DNA from: Azolla caroliniana
Lineage: Eukaryota; Polypodiophyta
Length of the DNA stretch: 64,000 bases
NCBI GenBank assembly: GCA_043228905.1
Contig: JBHGNT010000001.1
Location: forward strand, 19,778,001 to 19,842,000
Direction: 5' to 3'
Under the pieces are notes generated by a model, which saw only the letters and a program-made list of their open reading frames with translations, ran no database searches and was not told the origin of the DNA. Made by a program: the position numbers and the translations under genes. Shown one piece after another: positions 1-10,947 of this stretch; the first letter of the stretch is position 1, and every line of letters starts with the position of its first letter.

Positions 1-1527
1 CATTACTTGCTCACTACAGTCTTGCTCTACATAGCCTGAAATCAATGCATTCCATGAAACCACATCTCTCCTCTCCATTTCATCAAACACTTTTTGTCCC
101 ATTGCCATCCAGCCGAATTTCGAATACATGTCCACCAAAGCATTAGCAACTAAAATATCACTTTCAAGCCCTTTCATGATAATACTTGCATGAACTTCTC
201 TGCCCTCGATAGTGGCACCAACACTGATACAAGATTTCAAGATGCAAATCGATGTAGCTGAGTTCAAAGAGATTCCATGAAATCGCATTGTTTCAAGATA
301 GCAGAGAGCATCCTCACCATACCCGTGATTGGCTAGCCCTGATAAAAAAGCACTCCAAGAGACACTATCTCTGGTTGGAAGCTTTTCAAATACTTGTTTT
401 GAATCTGCAAGAAGACCACATTTTGCATAGAAATCGACCAACGTATTCCCAATTAGTGAAGCATTTTCTAACCCTTTAATGACAATTGCAGCATGTGTTT
501 GGTATGCATCAGTCATAGATCCTATTGCTCCACAAGCTTTCAAGACACAAACAAAGGTGATAGCATCCCCCGAAACTCCTTCACTTTCCATTTTGTTGTA
601 ACAATCTATTGCTTTCTCACCACATTCACTGTCCAAATAACCTCCCAGGAGTATATTCCAAGAAACCACACTTCTACCACGAATCTTGTCAAAAATTTCC
701 TTTGCTGTGGTAATTAATCCAAATTTCACATACATGTCCACTAGTGTATTAGCTACAAGTAGTTCACATTCCACTCCTTTAACCACAATTTGTGAATGGA
801 TTTCGTACCCTTTCTCTATTGAGCCTAAACTACTGCAGGCTCTCAAGCCACAAACATAGGTAAAAGCATCTGGAGAGACATCTTCATCTTGCATAGTTTG
901 AATACAAACAATGGCTTCTTCATCATGACCACATTCAACATGTGCTGCTATTAGAACAGTCCATAAGACCACATCTCTATAAGGAAGAGTAGAGAACACC
1001 TCTTCTGCTTTCAAAGGACAACCACATTTACTATACATATCAACTAAAGTGGTAGCAATGAAAATATCACATTCTGAGAGACTTATTCTGCATATCTCAG
1101 CATGAATAGAAGAACCCATTTGCACATCTTTGAGGGCTATGCAAGCCTTAAGCATGGCAACGTACGTGTAAGGGCTAAGTTTCAAATATTGGTTTCTTTG
1201 CATTTCTCTATAGAGGGAAAAGCCATGAATGTAGTAACCCTTTTCCATATAACCGGTGATGAGCCAATTCCATGAGGACCTATCTCTGTTGTTTTCAAGC
1301 TTTTGAAAGACTTGGCATGCATAGAAGAGCCCGTCACATTCAACAAACATTCTCACAAGCTTATGACCAAAGGTCTGCTTTTCAAGTCCTCTTTTGCACA
1401 AATGAGTATGTAAATGCAGGGCTTTGCTCAAATTTCTGTCTACAAGTCTGCATTTGTTCAATAGAGATGCAAGGTCCTCGAGTGATGATGAAGGAAACAA
1501 TCCATTTGAGCACATGTTCAGATTCAT
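1..1527 (-). CDS. PLS-class pentatricopeptide repeat protein, 3' end outside window
   Basis: I translated the whole stretch: 509 codons without a stop, open at the window edge. The first ATG after an in-frame stop (1534-1536) is at 1527; a second is at 1515. After about 70 residues the protein is a regular array of roughly 100-residue P-L-S triplets. Each triplet carries the hallmarks of the class, for example RDVVSWNALISGY, a YVxxLKAC-type L motif, GxxIHAxI and LVDMYSKCG. At least four triplets are visible. PPR proteins of this class bind single-stranded RNA in chloroplasts or mitochondria and act mostly in RNA editing or processing, one base per repeat. The C-terminus, where an E, E+ or DYW domain would show an editing role, lies outside the window. 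No clear transit peptide is recognisable by eye. Its intactness contrasts with every neighbouring frame, so it is probably a live host gene. Confidence 0.93.
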   Translation of the reverse strand, partial: MNLNMCSNGLFPSSSLEDLASLLNKCRLVDRNLSKALHLHTHLCKRGLEKQTFGHKLVRMFVECDGLFYACQVFQKLENNRDRSSWNWLITGYMEKGYYIHGFSLYREMQRNQYLKLSPYTYVAMLKACIALKDVQMGSSIHAEICRISLSECDIFIATTLVDMYSKCGCPLKAEEVFSTLPYRDVVLWTVLIAAHVECGHDEEAIVCIQTMQDEDVSPDAFTYVCGLRACSSLGSIEKGYEIHSQIVVKGVECELLVANTLVDMYVKFGLITTAKEIFDKIRGRSVVSWNILLGGYLDSECGEKAIDCYNKMESEGVSGDAITFVCVLKACGAIGSMTDAYQTHAAIVIKGLENASLIGNTLVDFYAKCGLLADSKQVFEKLPTRDSVSWSAFLSGLANHGYGEDALCYLETMRFHGISLNSATSICILKSCISVGATIEGREVHASIIMKGLESDILVANALVDMYSKFGWMAMGQKVFDEMERRDVVSWNALISGYVEQDCSEQVM

Positions 1528-1792
1528 GAATAGTTACCGGTGTACATATAATATATACATACAAGATTTCGTCCATTATGTATGCATGCATGTACATATA
1601 TATATAAATGAATGTATGCATGTGAATATGTATAAATATGTATCCATGCATTGTATGAATCAATGTCCATGAAGGAACTGTGAGTAGATCATAGCATCGC
1701 TAGTTCATACACAGAGAGAGAGAGAGAGAGAGAACTACAAAAGCCGAGGCATAGATACAGATAGAGAGATTGGTAATTTTATTTATTTTTTG
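1528..1792. other. Upstream flank of the PPR gene, AT-rich with an (AG)n microsatellite
   Basis: There is no gene here. The stretch has repeated gtacatata/tatgcatg words (about 1545-1650) and an (AG)n run near 1711-1733. It would hold the promoter and 5' UTR of the minus-strand PPR gene, but I see no single convincing TATA box. Confidence 0.5.
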
Positions 1793-2063
1793 TGTTGAGA
1801 ATCAACCTCAACCCATCCTAGTGTGTATGTATACACACTAGAGAGTTACACACCACCACTATGTAATATAGCTAATGTGTCATAGGAGTTATATTATATG
1901 ACACATTATTAATGTGTCTTGTAACATAACTCATGTGTCATATGAGTTACACTCTATGACACATAGTTAATGAGATTCCCCACTCCCTGAGATTCTAGAG
2001 AGTGAGTGAGTGGTTTATTGGTACTGTTTGGGCAGAGAGTGAGTGAGTGGTTTATTGGTACTG
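1793..2063 (+). repeat. Decayed Copia LTR fragment ending in a 37-bp tandem duplication
   Basis: The start TGTTGAGAATCAACCTCAAC and the later pattern of tatgacacat and attccccactccctgag match the beginning of the element E LTR at 16523, with much divergence. At 1997-2063 the unit beginning agagagtgagtgagtgg occurs twice with a 37-bp period. No internal region or second LTR is found nearby, so this is an old solo or truncated LTR. Confidence 0.6.
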
Positions 2064-2654
2064 ATTCTTCCGAAGTCAATTCGTCGTCATTGTTTGCCTC
2101 CAATTCTCTTGTCTGCTGACAACGTTCCTTCTCATAAGAGTCAAGCTCCATTGCAGTTGCCATATGTTGGTTGTCATATTCTTCCATCAGCTTGGTGACC
2201 TCTTCCCTGTGGTGCGTTAAAAGATCGTATATGTCATTGGCCAGCTCTTCTTGAACCGTATAGCCGCGTCATCTATTTTGAAGAAGTCTTGACCTTGCTT
2301 CTTCCTGTTCCCGGGATCGGCTTGTAATAGTTGTAATTTGGCAGCTTGAGCCGACCACGTCCTCCAGCCATTGTCTAGGGTTTCGGCAACCATTTTGCGC
2401 ATCTTGTCCTTGTGTCTAGACAAGATGAGGTGCACTTTTTCCTCTCCCATGTTGAGTTTGTATTGCATCGTGGCCAGTTCCTTTCGTCGGCAATTTGAAC
2501 TTTGGCCGAATGTTGGTCGAATTGTAGTTTCGCTTATGCCACCAATAAACACGTTCGCATTCACAAGTGGAAGGATAAGGAATATTCCATTTGATTTTGG
2601 GGCATTTTTTCCCATTTCACAAAATACCGTGATACTAGTATCACATGCTCTCAA
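2064..2654 (-). pseudogene. Broken hypothetical coding remnant, coiled-coil-like
   Basis: A 145-codon frame (2654 to 2217) has codon-like composition and reads into a second frame (about 2265 to 2064) in which the text continues sensibly: EELANDIYDLL, then HHREEVTKLMEEYDNQ. One frameshift near 2265 would join them. The protein is rich in E, K and Q with helical spacing. I do not recognise the family. It may be a fragment of a host gene or of a DNA transposon. Confidence 0.35.
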
Positions 2655-2977
2655 AAACTTGATGAAAAAGTTAAATTTTCACCATTTGGAAAAATTGAAA
2701 AATGTCAAAATTTGGTCAAATACAAAAAGTAACTTTGTGTATTTTTACGGAAATATGACAACTAATAAGTTTTTAGATCTTAAAGAATCCAGAAGCAAAA
2801 GATTTCAAAACAATTAATTTCTTTTTTTTTCCAAAAAAAAAACAATTAACTTTTTTATATCATTCGATAAAATGTTGTCTAAATTTGTTACATATTGTTG
2901 CACAAAAAATACATTCAAGAGTTATTTGCATCACTATGATCACTCCTTTCATGAGAATCACTACTATAGCTAATATA
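2655..2977. other. AT-rich spacer; left target site of element A
   Basis: No coding or repeat structure stands out. The last five bases (2973-2977, atata) are the left target-site duplication of element A. Confidence 0.6.
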
Positions 2978-3581
2978 TGACAAGAATACACGCTCCCGAT
3001 GAACAACGCTCAGCCACAACCGAGCGTAGGATCAAACATAGAAAACGGGTAATGAACGCACGACACAGTGAAGAGAAGAGTACACAGGATGTTAACGTGG
3101 AAAACCCAAACTAGGGAAAACCACGGCAGCCCACAGACTGCAAACTATCACTATATCACAATATACAATAGTAAAGCACCGAGGCAACGACCTCGAGCTT
3201 GCTATCTTCGCCACAGGCGGCGGTTACAACAGAGGCAACGACCTCTTCCTCTCTCTCTCTCTCTCTATACACAGTTACGCACTCAAATCTTGCACCAACA
3301 AGAATGACAACTACACTTAGTTTGCCCTAAGTCATATTTATACTAATATGACTTTTCGGCTATTTACAAATATAGCCCCGATGGCCTCTCAGAAAACATA
3401 TTTAGGAATATGTCCCTTCATTCGGTGAGCACTTCTCATTGGGCCTTCACCATCTAGCTCTTGCCGGGTACTCGTCATCCGGTTCTCACCGGGTCTTCCG
3501 TTGACGGGTACTCATCATCGAGAGTTTGCTCATCAACACTGTTCTTCTCACTTCCCATCCGGAGGGACCTGTTTCCTAACA
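2978..3581 (-). repeat. 3' LTR of element A
   Basis: 604 bp. It is homologous along its length to 7609-8242. A TATA-like TATAAATA on the minus strand (about 3340-3350) is followed downstream by a (TC/GA)n run at about 3250-3270, a layout seen in every family-A LTR here. The LTR also contains part of the ccggatg-rich repeat region that is amplified in solo LTR L. Confidence 0.93.
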
Positions 3582-3600
3582 AACTCCCCCTTCACTCTGG
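3582..3600 (-). other. Polypurine tract of element A
   Basis: On the minus strand the bases agtgaagggggagtt end exactly at the 3' LTR. This is the expected RNase H-resistant primer for plus-strand DNA synthesis. The same motif flanks the 3' LTRs of elements C and K. Confidence 0.85.
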
Positions 3601-5107
3601 CATGGGATGTCTTACTAGTCCAATCCGCTTCCGACATGCATCCAGCTTGTCGGGTATCAGTACTTTGGTCAGCATATCTGACCCGTTCTCGGCCATGTGG
3701 ATCTTCGTTAGCGCAAACTCTCGATCTTCTACTCGCTCTCGGATCCAGTGATACCTACGCTGGATGTGCTTCGTCCCGGAATGGTACGCTGCGTTCTTAG
3801 CAAGGTGGATGGCACTTTGACTATCGCAATAGAGTCGGTATTCATCTTGCCGGATACTGAGCTCTCCGATGAAGTCCTTCATCCATAATATTTCCTTGCC
3901 GGCTTCCACAGCCGCCATGTACTCCGCCTCCGTGGTTGACAACGCAACCGTCTTCTGCAGCCTTGACTGCCACGAAACAACTCCCCTTGCATATGTCATT
4001 ACATACCCGGGTGTAGACCGACGAGTATCCACATCAACCGACATGTCCGAATCGGTAAAACCATCAAATTAAAGGTTTACCGGAGCCGAATTGGAGACAC
4101 ATATTTGAAGTGCACTTTAGGTAACGGAGTATCCATTTGACCGCGTTCCAGTGCACCTTGCCGGGATTGCTCATAAACTGGCTCACCACTCCGATTGCGT
4201 ATCCAATATCTGGTCGAGTACACACCATTGCGTACATCAAGCTCCCGACGACAGAGGCATATGGAACCTTCATCATATCAGCCTTCTCTGCTTTCGTCTT
4301 CGGGCTTTGCTTACCGGATAGGCTGCACTTTGTCGGGAGTGTCGATCCGACCGGTTTTGCTTCTAACATGTTGAACCGCTGAAGCACCTTTGTCATGTAT
4401 TTCTCCTGTGACAGCCACAATTGCTTCGTTGGCCGGTCCCGGATGATATGCATCCCCAACATCTGTCTTGCCGGATCCAAGTCTTTCATTGTGAAAGTTC
4501 GGTTGAGAGCCTTCTTCAGCATCCGTATTTTGGCTTGGTCCCGTCCGATGATCAACATGTTGTCCACGTACAGAAGGAGTATTAGGAAGTCGCCTCCTTC
4601 GAACTTCTTCACAAACACGCAGTGATCGGCCTGCGTCTTGTGGTACCCTTGATCGGTCATGAAGGAGTCGAACTTCCGGTACCATTGTCGGGGAGCCTGC
4701 TTCAGTCCGTACAGGCTCTTCTTCAACCGGCAAACCAGGTGCTCCTTCCCTTTCTCCATGTATCCTTCCAGTTGCTGCATGTAGATCTCCTCTTCGAGGT
4801 CACCATGAAGGAATGTCGTCTTCACGTCCAACTGCTCTACCTCAAGGTCCATGCTTGCCGCTATACTCAGCACCGTCCGGATGGAGGTCATCTTTACTAC
4901 TGGGACAAATATCTCGTCGAAGTTCACGCCCTTCTTCTGTTGGAACCCCTTCACCACGATCCTGGCTTTGTATCTCGAAGGGTTGCCGGCATCTCCCGGT
5001 TTCAACTTGTACACCCACTTGTTTCGGAGTGCCCGCTTTCCTTTCGGCAACTCCACCAATTCGTACGTATGGTTCTCATCAGGAATCCATCTCATCCTGC
5101 ATGGCAC
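3592..5107 (-). pseudogene. Element A reverse transcriptase and RNase H
   Basis: The frame 5107-4064 starts at WVYKLKPGD and carries the Copia RT blocks: KARIVVKGFQQKKG, the LDVKT block and SLYGLKQAPRQWY. The catalytic box reads YVDN instead of YVDD, so the second catalytic Asp is lost. A short break (4045-4063) separates it from RNase H (4044-3592), which shows TEAEYMAAVEAGKE, YCDSQSAIHLAKN and TKHIQRRYHWIRE and ends 10 bases before the 3' LTR with no tail. A small deletion near 5090 shifts frame relative to the integrase ORF. Confidence 0.9.
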
Positions 5108-6689
5108 TTAACCATTTGCGGTTGTGGGTGTCATCCTTCGCTTCTTCGAAGCTTTCCGGCTCTCCCTCATCGGTCAGCAGCACATGCTCTGTATCTGGAA
5201 ATCTCCGGGGGGGCCTTCTCTCTCTGAGAGGATATCTCTGTCTTTGGCTTTCAGCAACCGGCTCCACTATTTGTTCTTCATCCGAATCCGATTTGGGATG
5301 TTGGCCGGTTCCGATTTCAGCTTCCTCTACTTCTTCTTCTACCAGTTCGGTATCCTCACCGTAACCGGCTGGTTCCTCGAGTGTCAACCGGCTCTTAGCC
5401 GGGTGTGTCCGAATCTCATCGGAGTTCATTATCTTCTTCTCCAACTCCCAGTTGGCAAGAGTCTTGTCCTCCATGAAGATAATATCTCGACTCTGGAAAG
5501 CCTTCTTGTCAACCGGATCCCGATAGCTGAACTCATCATGACCGTATCCGAGGAATATGCATGGTCGGGTCTTTGGATCCAACTTTCCTCTCCGGTCCTT
5601 AGCAACATGCACATACGCGAGACACCCGAACACCTTCAGATGCCGGTAGGACACTTCCTTACCGGTCCACACCTTTTGTGGTGTGTCTCCATCCAAGGGC
5701 ACTGAGGGTGATCTGTTTATCACATACGTCGCTGTTGACAGCGCCTCAGCCCAAAACGTCTTGGGTAATTTTGCATACGCCAGCATACTCCGGACCCTTT
5801 CCATTATGGTCTGGTTCATCCTCTCAACCAACCCGTTTAGTTCCGGCGTCTTCGGCATGGTAAATTCGAGCCGGATTCCCTTCGAGCGACAGTACTCCTC
5901 GAACTGCCCCCGATATTCACCTCCATTATCTGCTCGAACCGCCTTCAGCTTCCGACCAGTTTCTCTTTCCACTCTCGCGTGGAGCTCTTTGAAGACGGAT
6001 AACACCTGATCCTTCGTCTTCAACGGTGTGGTCCACAGCTTTTGGCTGTGGTCATCTATGAACGTCACGAAGTACTGCGATTCGGCATGTGACTTCATGT
6101 CCACTTGACATACATCAGTATGCACCAACTCCAGTGGTGCATTACGTCTCATCGGTGGCCTCGATCGGAAGGAGGTCCGGTTTTGTTTACCGACTAGACA
6201 ATCAGTGCACTTCTCCAAGTGCACGTTCTTCACTAGAATGAGGTTGTCGTCTGCAAGCCTCTTCATCCCCTTCTCGCTCATGTGACACAACCTCTTGTGC
6301 CACAGCTCACCGGTAGTGTCGGAAGCCATGTTCACTTCTTCCGGGCATAACTGGGCATTCATCAGGTACAACATGTTTACCTTCCGGGCCCGAGCCACAA
6401 TCAGGTTCCCTTTGCTGAACTTCATAACACCGTTCAGGATGCTACCCATGTAGCCTTCATCATCTAGCCGACCGGCTGATATCAGGTTCAGACGAACCTT
6501 CGGAACGTGTCGAACATCCTTCAGCAGCAGCTTGCATCCGGTTGGTGTTGTCAACCACACGTCTCCTATGCTGACAATTCGGCATGTACCTTCATTCCCC
6601 ATCCGGACACAGCCGTGATCACCGGCTGAGTAGGATGAGAAGCATTTTCTGTCTGGGGTAAGGTGGAACGACGCTCCGAAGTCGACCAC
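5079..6689 (-). pseudogene. Element A protease, integrase and linker
   Basis: 536 codons. The protease motif reads VDFGASFHLT, so the catalytic Asp is kept but the usual Ser is Phe. The codon before it is TAG (6690-6692) where element B has Trp. Next comes the pre-integrase domain with an HKRLCHMSEKGM and CTDCLVGKQ zinc-binding block. The integrase core follows, with its acidic residues in FIDDHS, RADNGGEY and PELNGLVERMN. The GKLDPKTRPCIFLGY block is next, then an acidic linker ending at the RT junction. The integrase itself is uninterrupted. Confidence 0.92.
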
Positions 6690-7578
6690 CTAGGTCATCT
6701 CGTCGCCGACAAGGTTTACCTCACTCTCCTCGGTGATGAACATCAACTCTTCTTCACTTGCCGCGATTGCCGTCGTTTCCTTCCGGTCCGTCCCCCTCCG
6801 GTCTTTACCGTTCCGGTCCGGTGTCCGCTTCGAATCGGTACCATCGGTTTCCTTGTCTTTTTGGAAGTGCCGACAGTTCTTCCGGAAGTGTCCCGGCTTG
6901 CCACAATAGAAGCAGGTAGTCCTCCCCCTTGACTTTGACCGTGTCCCCGACTTCTCCCGGTTCTGGGGACTATGGTTCCTTTGTCTTCTGCATTCCAATT
7001 CGGTAAGGAGCGCTCTGGAGTCGGAGTTCGTATCCTTGTCTTTCCGACGCGCCTCCTCATCTAGCAAGCTCGACTTCACTCTTGCCAGGGATAACTGTTT
7101 CCCTTCCGGCCCGGCGTTGCCCAAAGTGACGACCAAGCAGGAGTAGTGCTAGTACCACATCAGTGAGAGGTACTTCTAATGATGTTGCCTGGTGCATCAG
7201 CCCCTGGAAGGCATTCATGTGCTCCGCCATGCTGGAGCCATCTTGGTACCGGAGTCGTACTAGCTTCCGAAATACCGAAACCTGATTAATAACATTTTTG
7301 TTCTGAAACATAATGTCGATCTTCTCCCAGAGCTCATGAGCCTTGCTCTCTTCATTGAAGTTGTTGTATAGACTCATGTCGATGAAGCACCGTATGTACG
7401 CCGTTGTCTTCATGTGCATCACCTCCCATATCGTGGAATCAATTTTGTGCGGTCTCTTGTCCCTGAACTGAACCGGCAACCAAAGATCTTTAACCACGAG
7501 CATGTCCCTCATCTTCGACTTCCACACGGAATAGTTGGAGCCGGTGAGCTTGAACATGCCTCCCAATGATTCGTCCAT
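6690..7578 (-). pseudogene. Element A Gag
   Basis: Gag begins at 7578 (MDESLGGMFKLTGSNYSVWK), a UBN2/Retrotran_gag type start with the FKLTGSNY motif of Copia Gag. The frame runs to about 7125, where a short deletion shifts it, and continues at 7136-6690 through a basic region and one CCHC knuckle, CFYCGKPGHFRKNC (about 6870-6915). Gag forms the particle and packages RNA. The shift and the TAG at 6690 would block a Gag-Pol product. Confidence 0.9.
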
Positions 7579-7593
7579 TTTCTGTGTCGTTTC

Positions 7594-7605
7594 GCTTTGA
7601 TACCA
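7594..7605 (-). other. Primer binding site of element A (initiator tRNA-Met)
   Basis: On the minus strand TGGTATCAAAGC lies three bases inside the 5' LTR. It differs by one base from TGGTATCAGAGC, the complement of the plant initiator tRNA-Met 3' end. Confidence 0.9.
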
Positions 7606-7608
7606 ATT

Positions 7609-7877
7609 TGACTGGAATACACACTCCCGATGAACAACGCTCAGCCACAACCGAGCGTAGGATCAAACACAGAAAATAGGTAATGAACACACGACACAGT
7701 GAAGAGAAGAGTACTCAAGATGTTAACGTGGAAAACCCAAACTAGGGAAAAACCACGACAACCCACAGATTGCAAACTATCACTATATCACAATGTACAA
7801 TAGTAAAGCACCGAGGCAACGACCTCGAGCTTGCTATCTTCGCCATAGGCAACGGTTACAACAGAGGTAACGACCTC

Positions 7878-7916
<39 letters not shown>

Positions 7917-8242
7917 ACAGTTACGCACTGAAATCTTGCACCAACAAGAATGACAACTACACTTAGTTTGCCCTAAGTCATATTTATACTAATATGACTT
8001 TTCGGCTATTTACAAATATAGACCCAATGGACTCTCAGAAAACATATTTAGGAATATGTCTCTTCATCCAGTGAGCACTTCTCACCTGGCCTTCACCATC
8101 TAGCTCTTGCCGGGTACTTGTCATCCGGTTCTCACCGGGTCTTCCGTTGCCGGGTACTCGTCATCCGGTTTCGGCCTCGGCCGAGTTTGCTCATCAACAC
8201 TATTCTTCTCACTTCCCATCCGAAGGGACCTGTTTCCTAACA
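7609..8242 (-). repeat. 5' LTR of element A
   Basis: 634 bp, paired with 2978-3581. It has a longer (TC)n run (about 7880-7912) and a TATAAATA-like box on the minus strand near 7985. It ends next to the atata target duplication at 8243-8247. Confidence 0.93.
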
Positions 8243-8247
8243 ATATA

Positions 8248-9803
8248 CAATTGTGACTCTCCTCATTTTCAAATGTACCAATCAAATCATTGTCTTCACC
8301 AAATGGTGTCTCCAAATTGTGTCTATTAAATTTTGTTCGACTTCAATCTGAGACATCTCCTAGACTTGGTAATATCTCTTTTATTATGGCTATTAGTGTC
8401 TTCCGTAAACGTCCAGCTTTTGTGAATGTAAAGTCATACACAATGATATTCACCTCACTAATGTCAATGATAGATGTATTACAAAGGTTTAATGCATCAC
8501 CACATCCAAAACTTTACCAATCCAGATTTGGTGTCCTGGTCATCTACATGTGTAGCTATTAATATCCCCACCTTGAGTTCTTGCATGTTTCCTTGTCACC
8601 TGAGTTATGCTCGTGTTGTCATCCTTGGTTCCACATAAATGTTTCTCTGTTGTGGATGTACCAAACTGTGAAGATCAACATTAAGTGCTTGAAGTGGTAA
8701 TTGAGAACCACAAGAATATTTTATAGACATGTAAATGACATTTGCAAGGTTCAATTACCATCAACACAACTATTAATGGTTTTTTGTTGATCAATGAAGA
8801 ACATATTTACCATAGGGTGTCTTGTTGTGCAACATACTTCTTTGCATTATCGATATGCTTCTTTTTCTCTTATAAAAACAAAGATTTTAGTACAATTCGA
8901 GTTCATGTTTAGAAAAGCTCTTTTATTTTAAAAAAAAGAACATTTTTAAACATGAACTTCATATATTGTATTGAGTTCATGTAAAAAACAGAGTTCTCAT
9001 CACAATTTGATACAATGTATCGAATTCATGTTCAGAGTTTTCTTTCCTAGATTTAAAAAAAGAATTATTATTTTTTGAGCTTGAGTTGATGAAAAAAACT
9101 AGGTTTTTCATCACAATTCAATACAATGTATCGAGTTAATTGTTTTAAATTTGTAAAAAAAATAAATTTGTTTTTTGAAATTGTTTTTTTATTTTTTATT
9201 TTTGGGGAAAAAAACTTTTAACATGTATTCGATACATTATATCAAATTGTGATGAGAACTCTGGTTCTTTCATCACTTCAAGGTCAAAAAAAGAATAATA
9301 ATAAAAAAAACCAAAATAAATAGAAAAAAATCAAAAATCAAAAATTAAAAACAAGAAAATAAAACTTTAAACATGAACTCGATACAATGTATCAAATTCA
9401 TGTTAAAAACTTAACAAGAACTAGATAGAATGTATCTAGTTCATGTAAAAAATTGAGTTTTTAACATGAACTCGATACATTGTATCGAATTGTACTACGA
9501 AGTCTCTATTTTATTGTTAAAATTATCGAGTTGCTGAATAAATTGTATATTTTCACAAATAATCTCTATTTTTGTAATGAATTTCTATTTTTTTCCAAGA
9601 TTTTCCGTTACGAAAAATTGCTTGATGGGAGTGTTTTTACTGCACTATTTAGTGTTTGTTTCGCATATTAGTTAGCAAAAAATCATTAATGTTTGTAATA
9701 TTTCGCATCTACTTGTCTTTTTTTTGGAATTTAGAGCCCTTTTCTAACGTTAATCTGTCTTTAAACATATAAGTTGTTAGAAATTACTTATTGGTTCATA
9801 TAA
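8248..9803. other. AT-rich non-coding stretch containing a foldback repeat
   Basis: There is no supportable gene. 8888-9497 is a set of nested inverted repeats built on GATACAATGTATC and ATGAACTCG words. The best arms are 8988-9032 and 9220-9264, matching at 42 of 45 positions as reverse complements. Outer arms lie at 8888-8909 and 9463-9497. 9300-9360 is A-rich low complexity. Confidence 0.6.
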
Positions 9804-10154
9804 TTGAGTTTCTCTATATTTTTCGATCTTGTGCCAAGAAGGCCAACTGAAAATCAAGATGAGCGTATGGCCAAGAAAATTCATTTGAATAATCGAGGCT
9901 CGCCTTTAGAATCTACTCAACGTGGGAAAGCCATGTATAGTCAGATAGGAAAGAAATATTGTTCAACAATGATATACCAAGATAGTGATAGTCAGAAACT
10001 ACGAGCAGTTAAAGATATTCTTCATTTTTCTACATCATTTCTTGCACGTCTTGAAAGAGCGCAAAAAGAAAAGGACTATCGTTTAGCGAAGGCATATGTT
10101 GTAAAAGATGGTGCCACTTTTAAGAAATTTCGCCACAAAAAGGATAACAGCTAG
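9804..10154 (+). CDS. Hypothetical protein, 116 codons
   Basis: An ATG-started frame encodes a basic, Lys- and Arg-rich protein (for example RLERAQKEKDYRLAKAY and FKKFRHKKDNS) with balanced codon use unlike the AT-rich DNA before it. I recognise no domain. It could be an exon or the end of a decayed gene. Nothing nearby suggests a function. Confidence 0.3.
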   Translation: MSFSIFFDLVPRRPTENQDERMAKKIHLNNRGSPLESTQRGKAMYSQIGKKYCSTMIYQDSDSQKLRAVKDILHFSTSFLARLERAQKEKDYRLAKAYVVKDGATFKKFRHKKDNS

Positions 10155-10262
10155 GAATTATACAATAATGTCTATTGTGGTGATGTGTATGAGATGATAC
10201 ACATATTGCCAATGAAGGAATACATATTATTGATTGTTGACATACCATACGAATTTTGTATG

Positions 10263-10711
10263 TGTTAAGAATTAGGTGATTAAGCAAGGGTTAATTAACA
10301 TCTAAATATGTGAGCGATTGATAAGCGGAAGATTATGTGATATGTGTGTGTATGTGTGTGAGAGGAAGAGAGAGAGAGAGAGGAAGTTACACTTATGAAC
10401 AATAATACGAATGGGGGATGATTAACGAGAGTCTATATTAAAAAGGATCATCAAATACAAAAATACCCATAATGTGGTATATATACATCTCATGTGCAAA
10501 GGTGCACATGTGTGAGTAGAATATAGATAGAAAGGTGTAAGTCCTATATTAAATGAACATGGGAGTAGAGGATCTACAATGTATCCCACTCAAGTACAAA
10601 ATCCTATTTAAGGCTTTAAGGTCAACACACTAACTCGATTCTATCTAGGTAACTACTAAGTTACGTGTGTTGACTAATTAACTAAATCTAGTTGAGCTTG
10701 ATATCTCAACA
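10263..10711 (-). repeat. Copia-type LTR remnant
   Basis: 449 bp starting tgttaag and ending ctcaaca, with cgccccctcaagctcaag directly after it. That is the reverse complement of a polypurine tract and resembles the PPT next to the element F 3' LTR at 18177. An (AG)n run is at about 10370-10383. The internal region is gone, leaving a 3' LTR of a minus-strand element. Confidence 0.65.
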
Positions 10712-10947
10712 CGCCCCCTCAAGCTCAAGTGTGAGGCGTCCGACGTCCGCATTAGCTTTCGTTGGCTTCCATCTAGCCTTCGGCTTTCTTTGGCCTTTCT
10801 GAGGCAATCTAGATTCTTCACCCTCAAACCGGTGATGAAGGCAATCTAAATTCTTCGCCCTCATGCCGGTGAAGGCCGACTGCTTCCAACCATTGTGGGT
10901 CATGAGTTGTTTTGGTAGAGCTCTCGGGCTCTTGTTCAGCTCCTACC
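10712..10947 (-). other. Flank of the 10263 LTR: polypurine tract and a two-copy tandem repeat
   Basis: After the PPT, a roughly 50-bp unit beginning aggcaatcta occurs twice (about 10802-10845 and 10848-10880), both containing ttcttc.ccctca and ccggtga. It is probably the 3' non-coding end of the lost element. No gene is visible. Confidence 0.45.

Larger units (their letters stand above)
2978..8242 (-). mobile_element. Copia LTR retrotransposon A, full length, inactivated
   Basis: A complete Ty1/copia (Pseudoviridae-type) element lies on the minus strand. It is bounded by LTRs at 2978-3581 and 7609-8242 that start TGTTAGGAAACAGG and end TCA on the coding strand. The direct repeat atata is at 2973-2977 and 8243-8247. 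A primer site for initiator tRNA-Met and a polypurine tract are in place. The coding order gag, protease, integrase, RT, RNase H is the Copia order. The LTRs differ at many positions and in length (604 and 634 bp), so the insertion is not recent. Stops, frameshifts and a changed RT active site make it non-autonomous. Confidence 0.95.

Noticed and set aside
4622-5364. Long plus-strand frames opposite the element A RT and linker
   Set aside because: They are complements of well-supported minus-strand pol domains with all conserved motifs in the minus frame.
7883-7912. (TC)n runs as independent microsatellites of interest
   Set aside because: Every Copia LTR here has a (CT)n run after the TATA box, so they are LTR leader features that vary in length.
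9480-9671. 63-codon frame in AT-rich DNA
   Set aside because: Composition is that of the surrounding AT-rich spacer, and the frame overlaps the foldback repeat.
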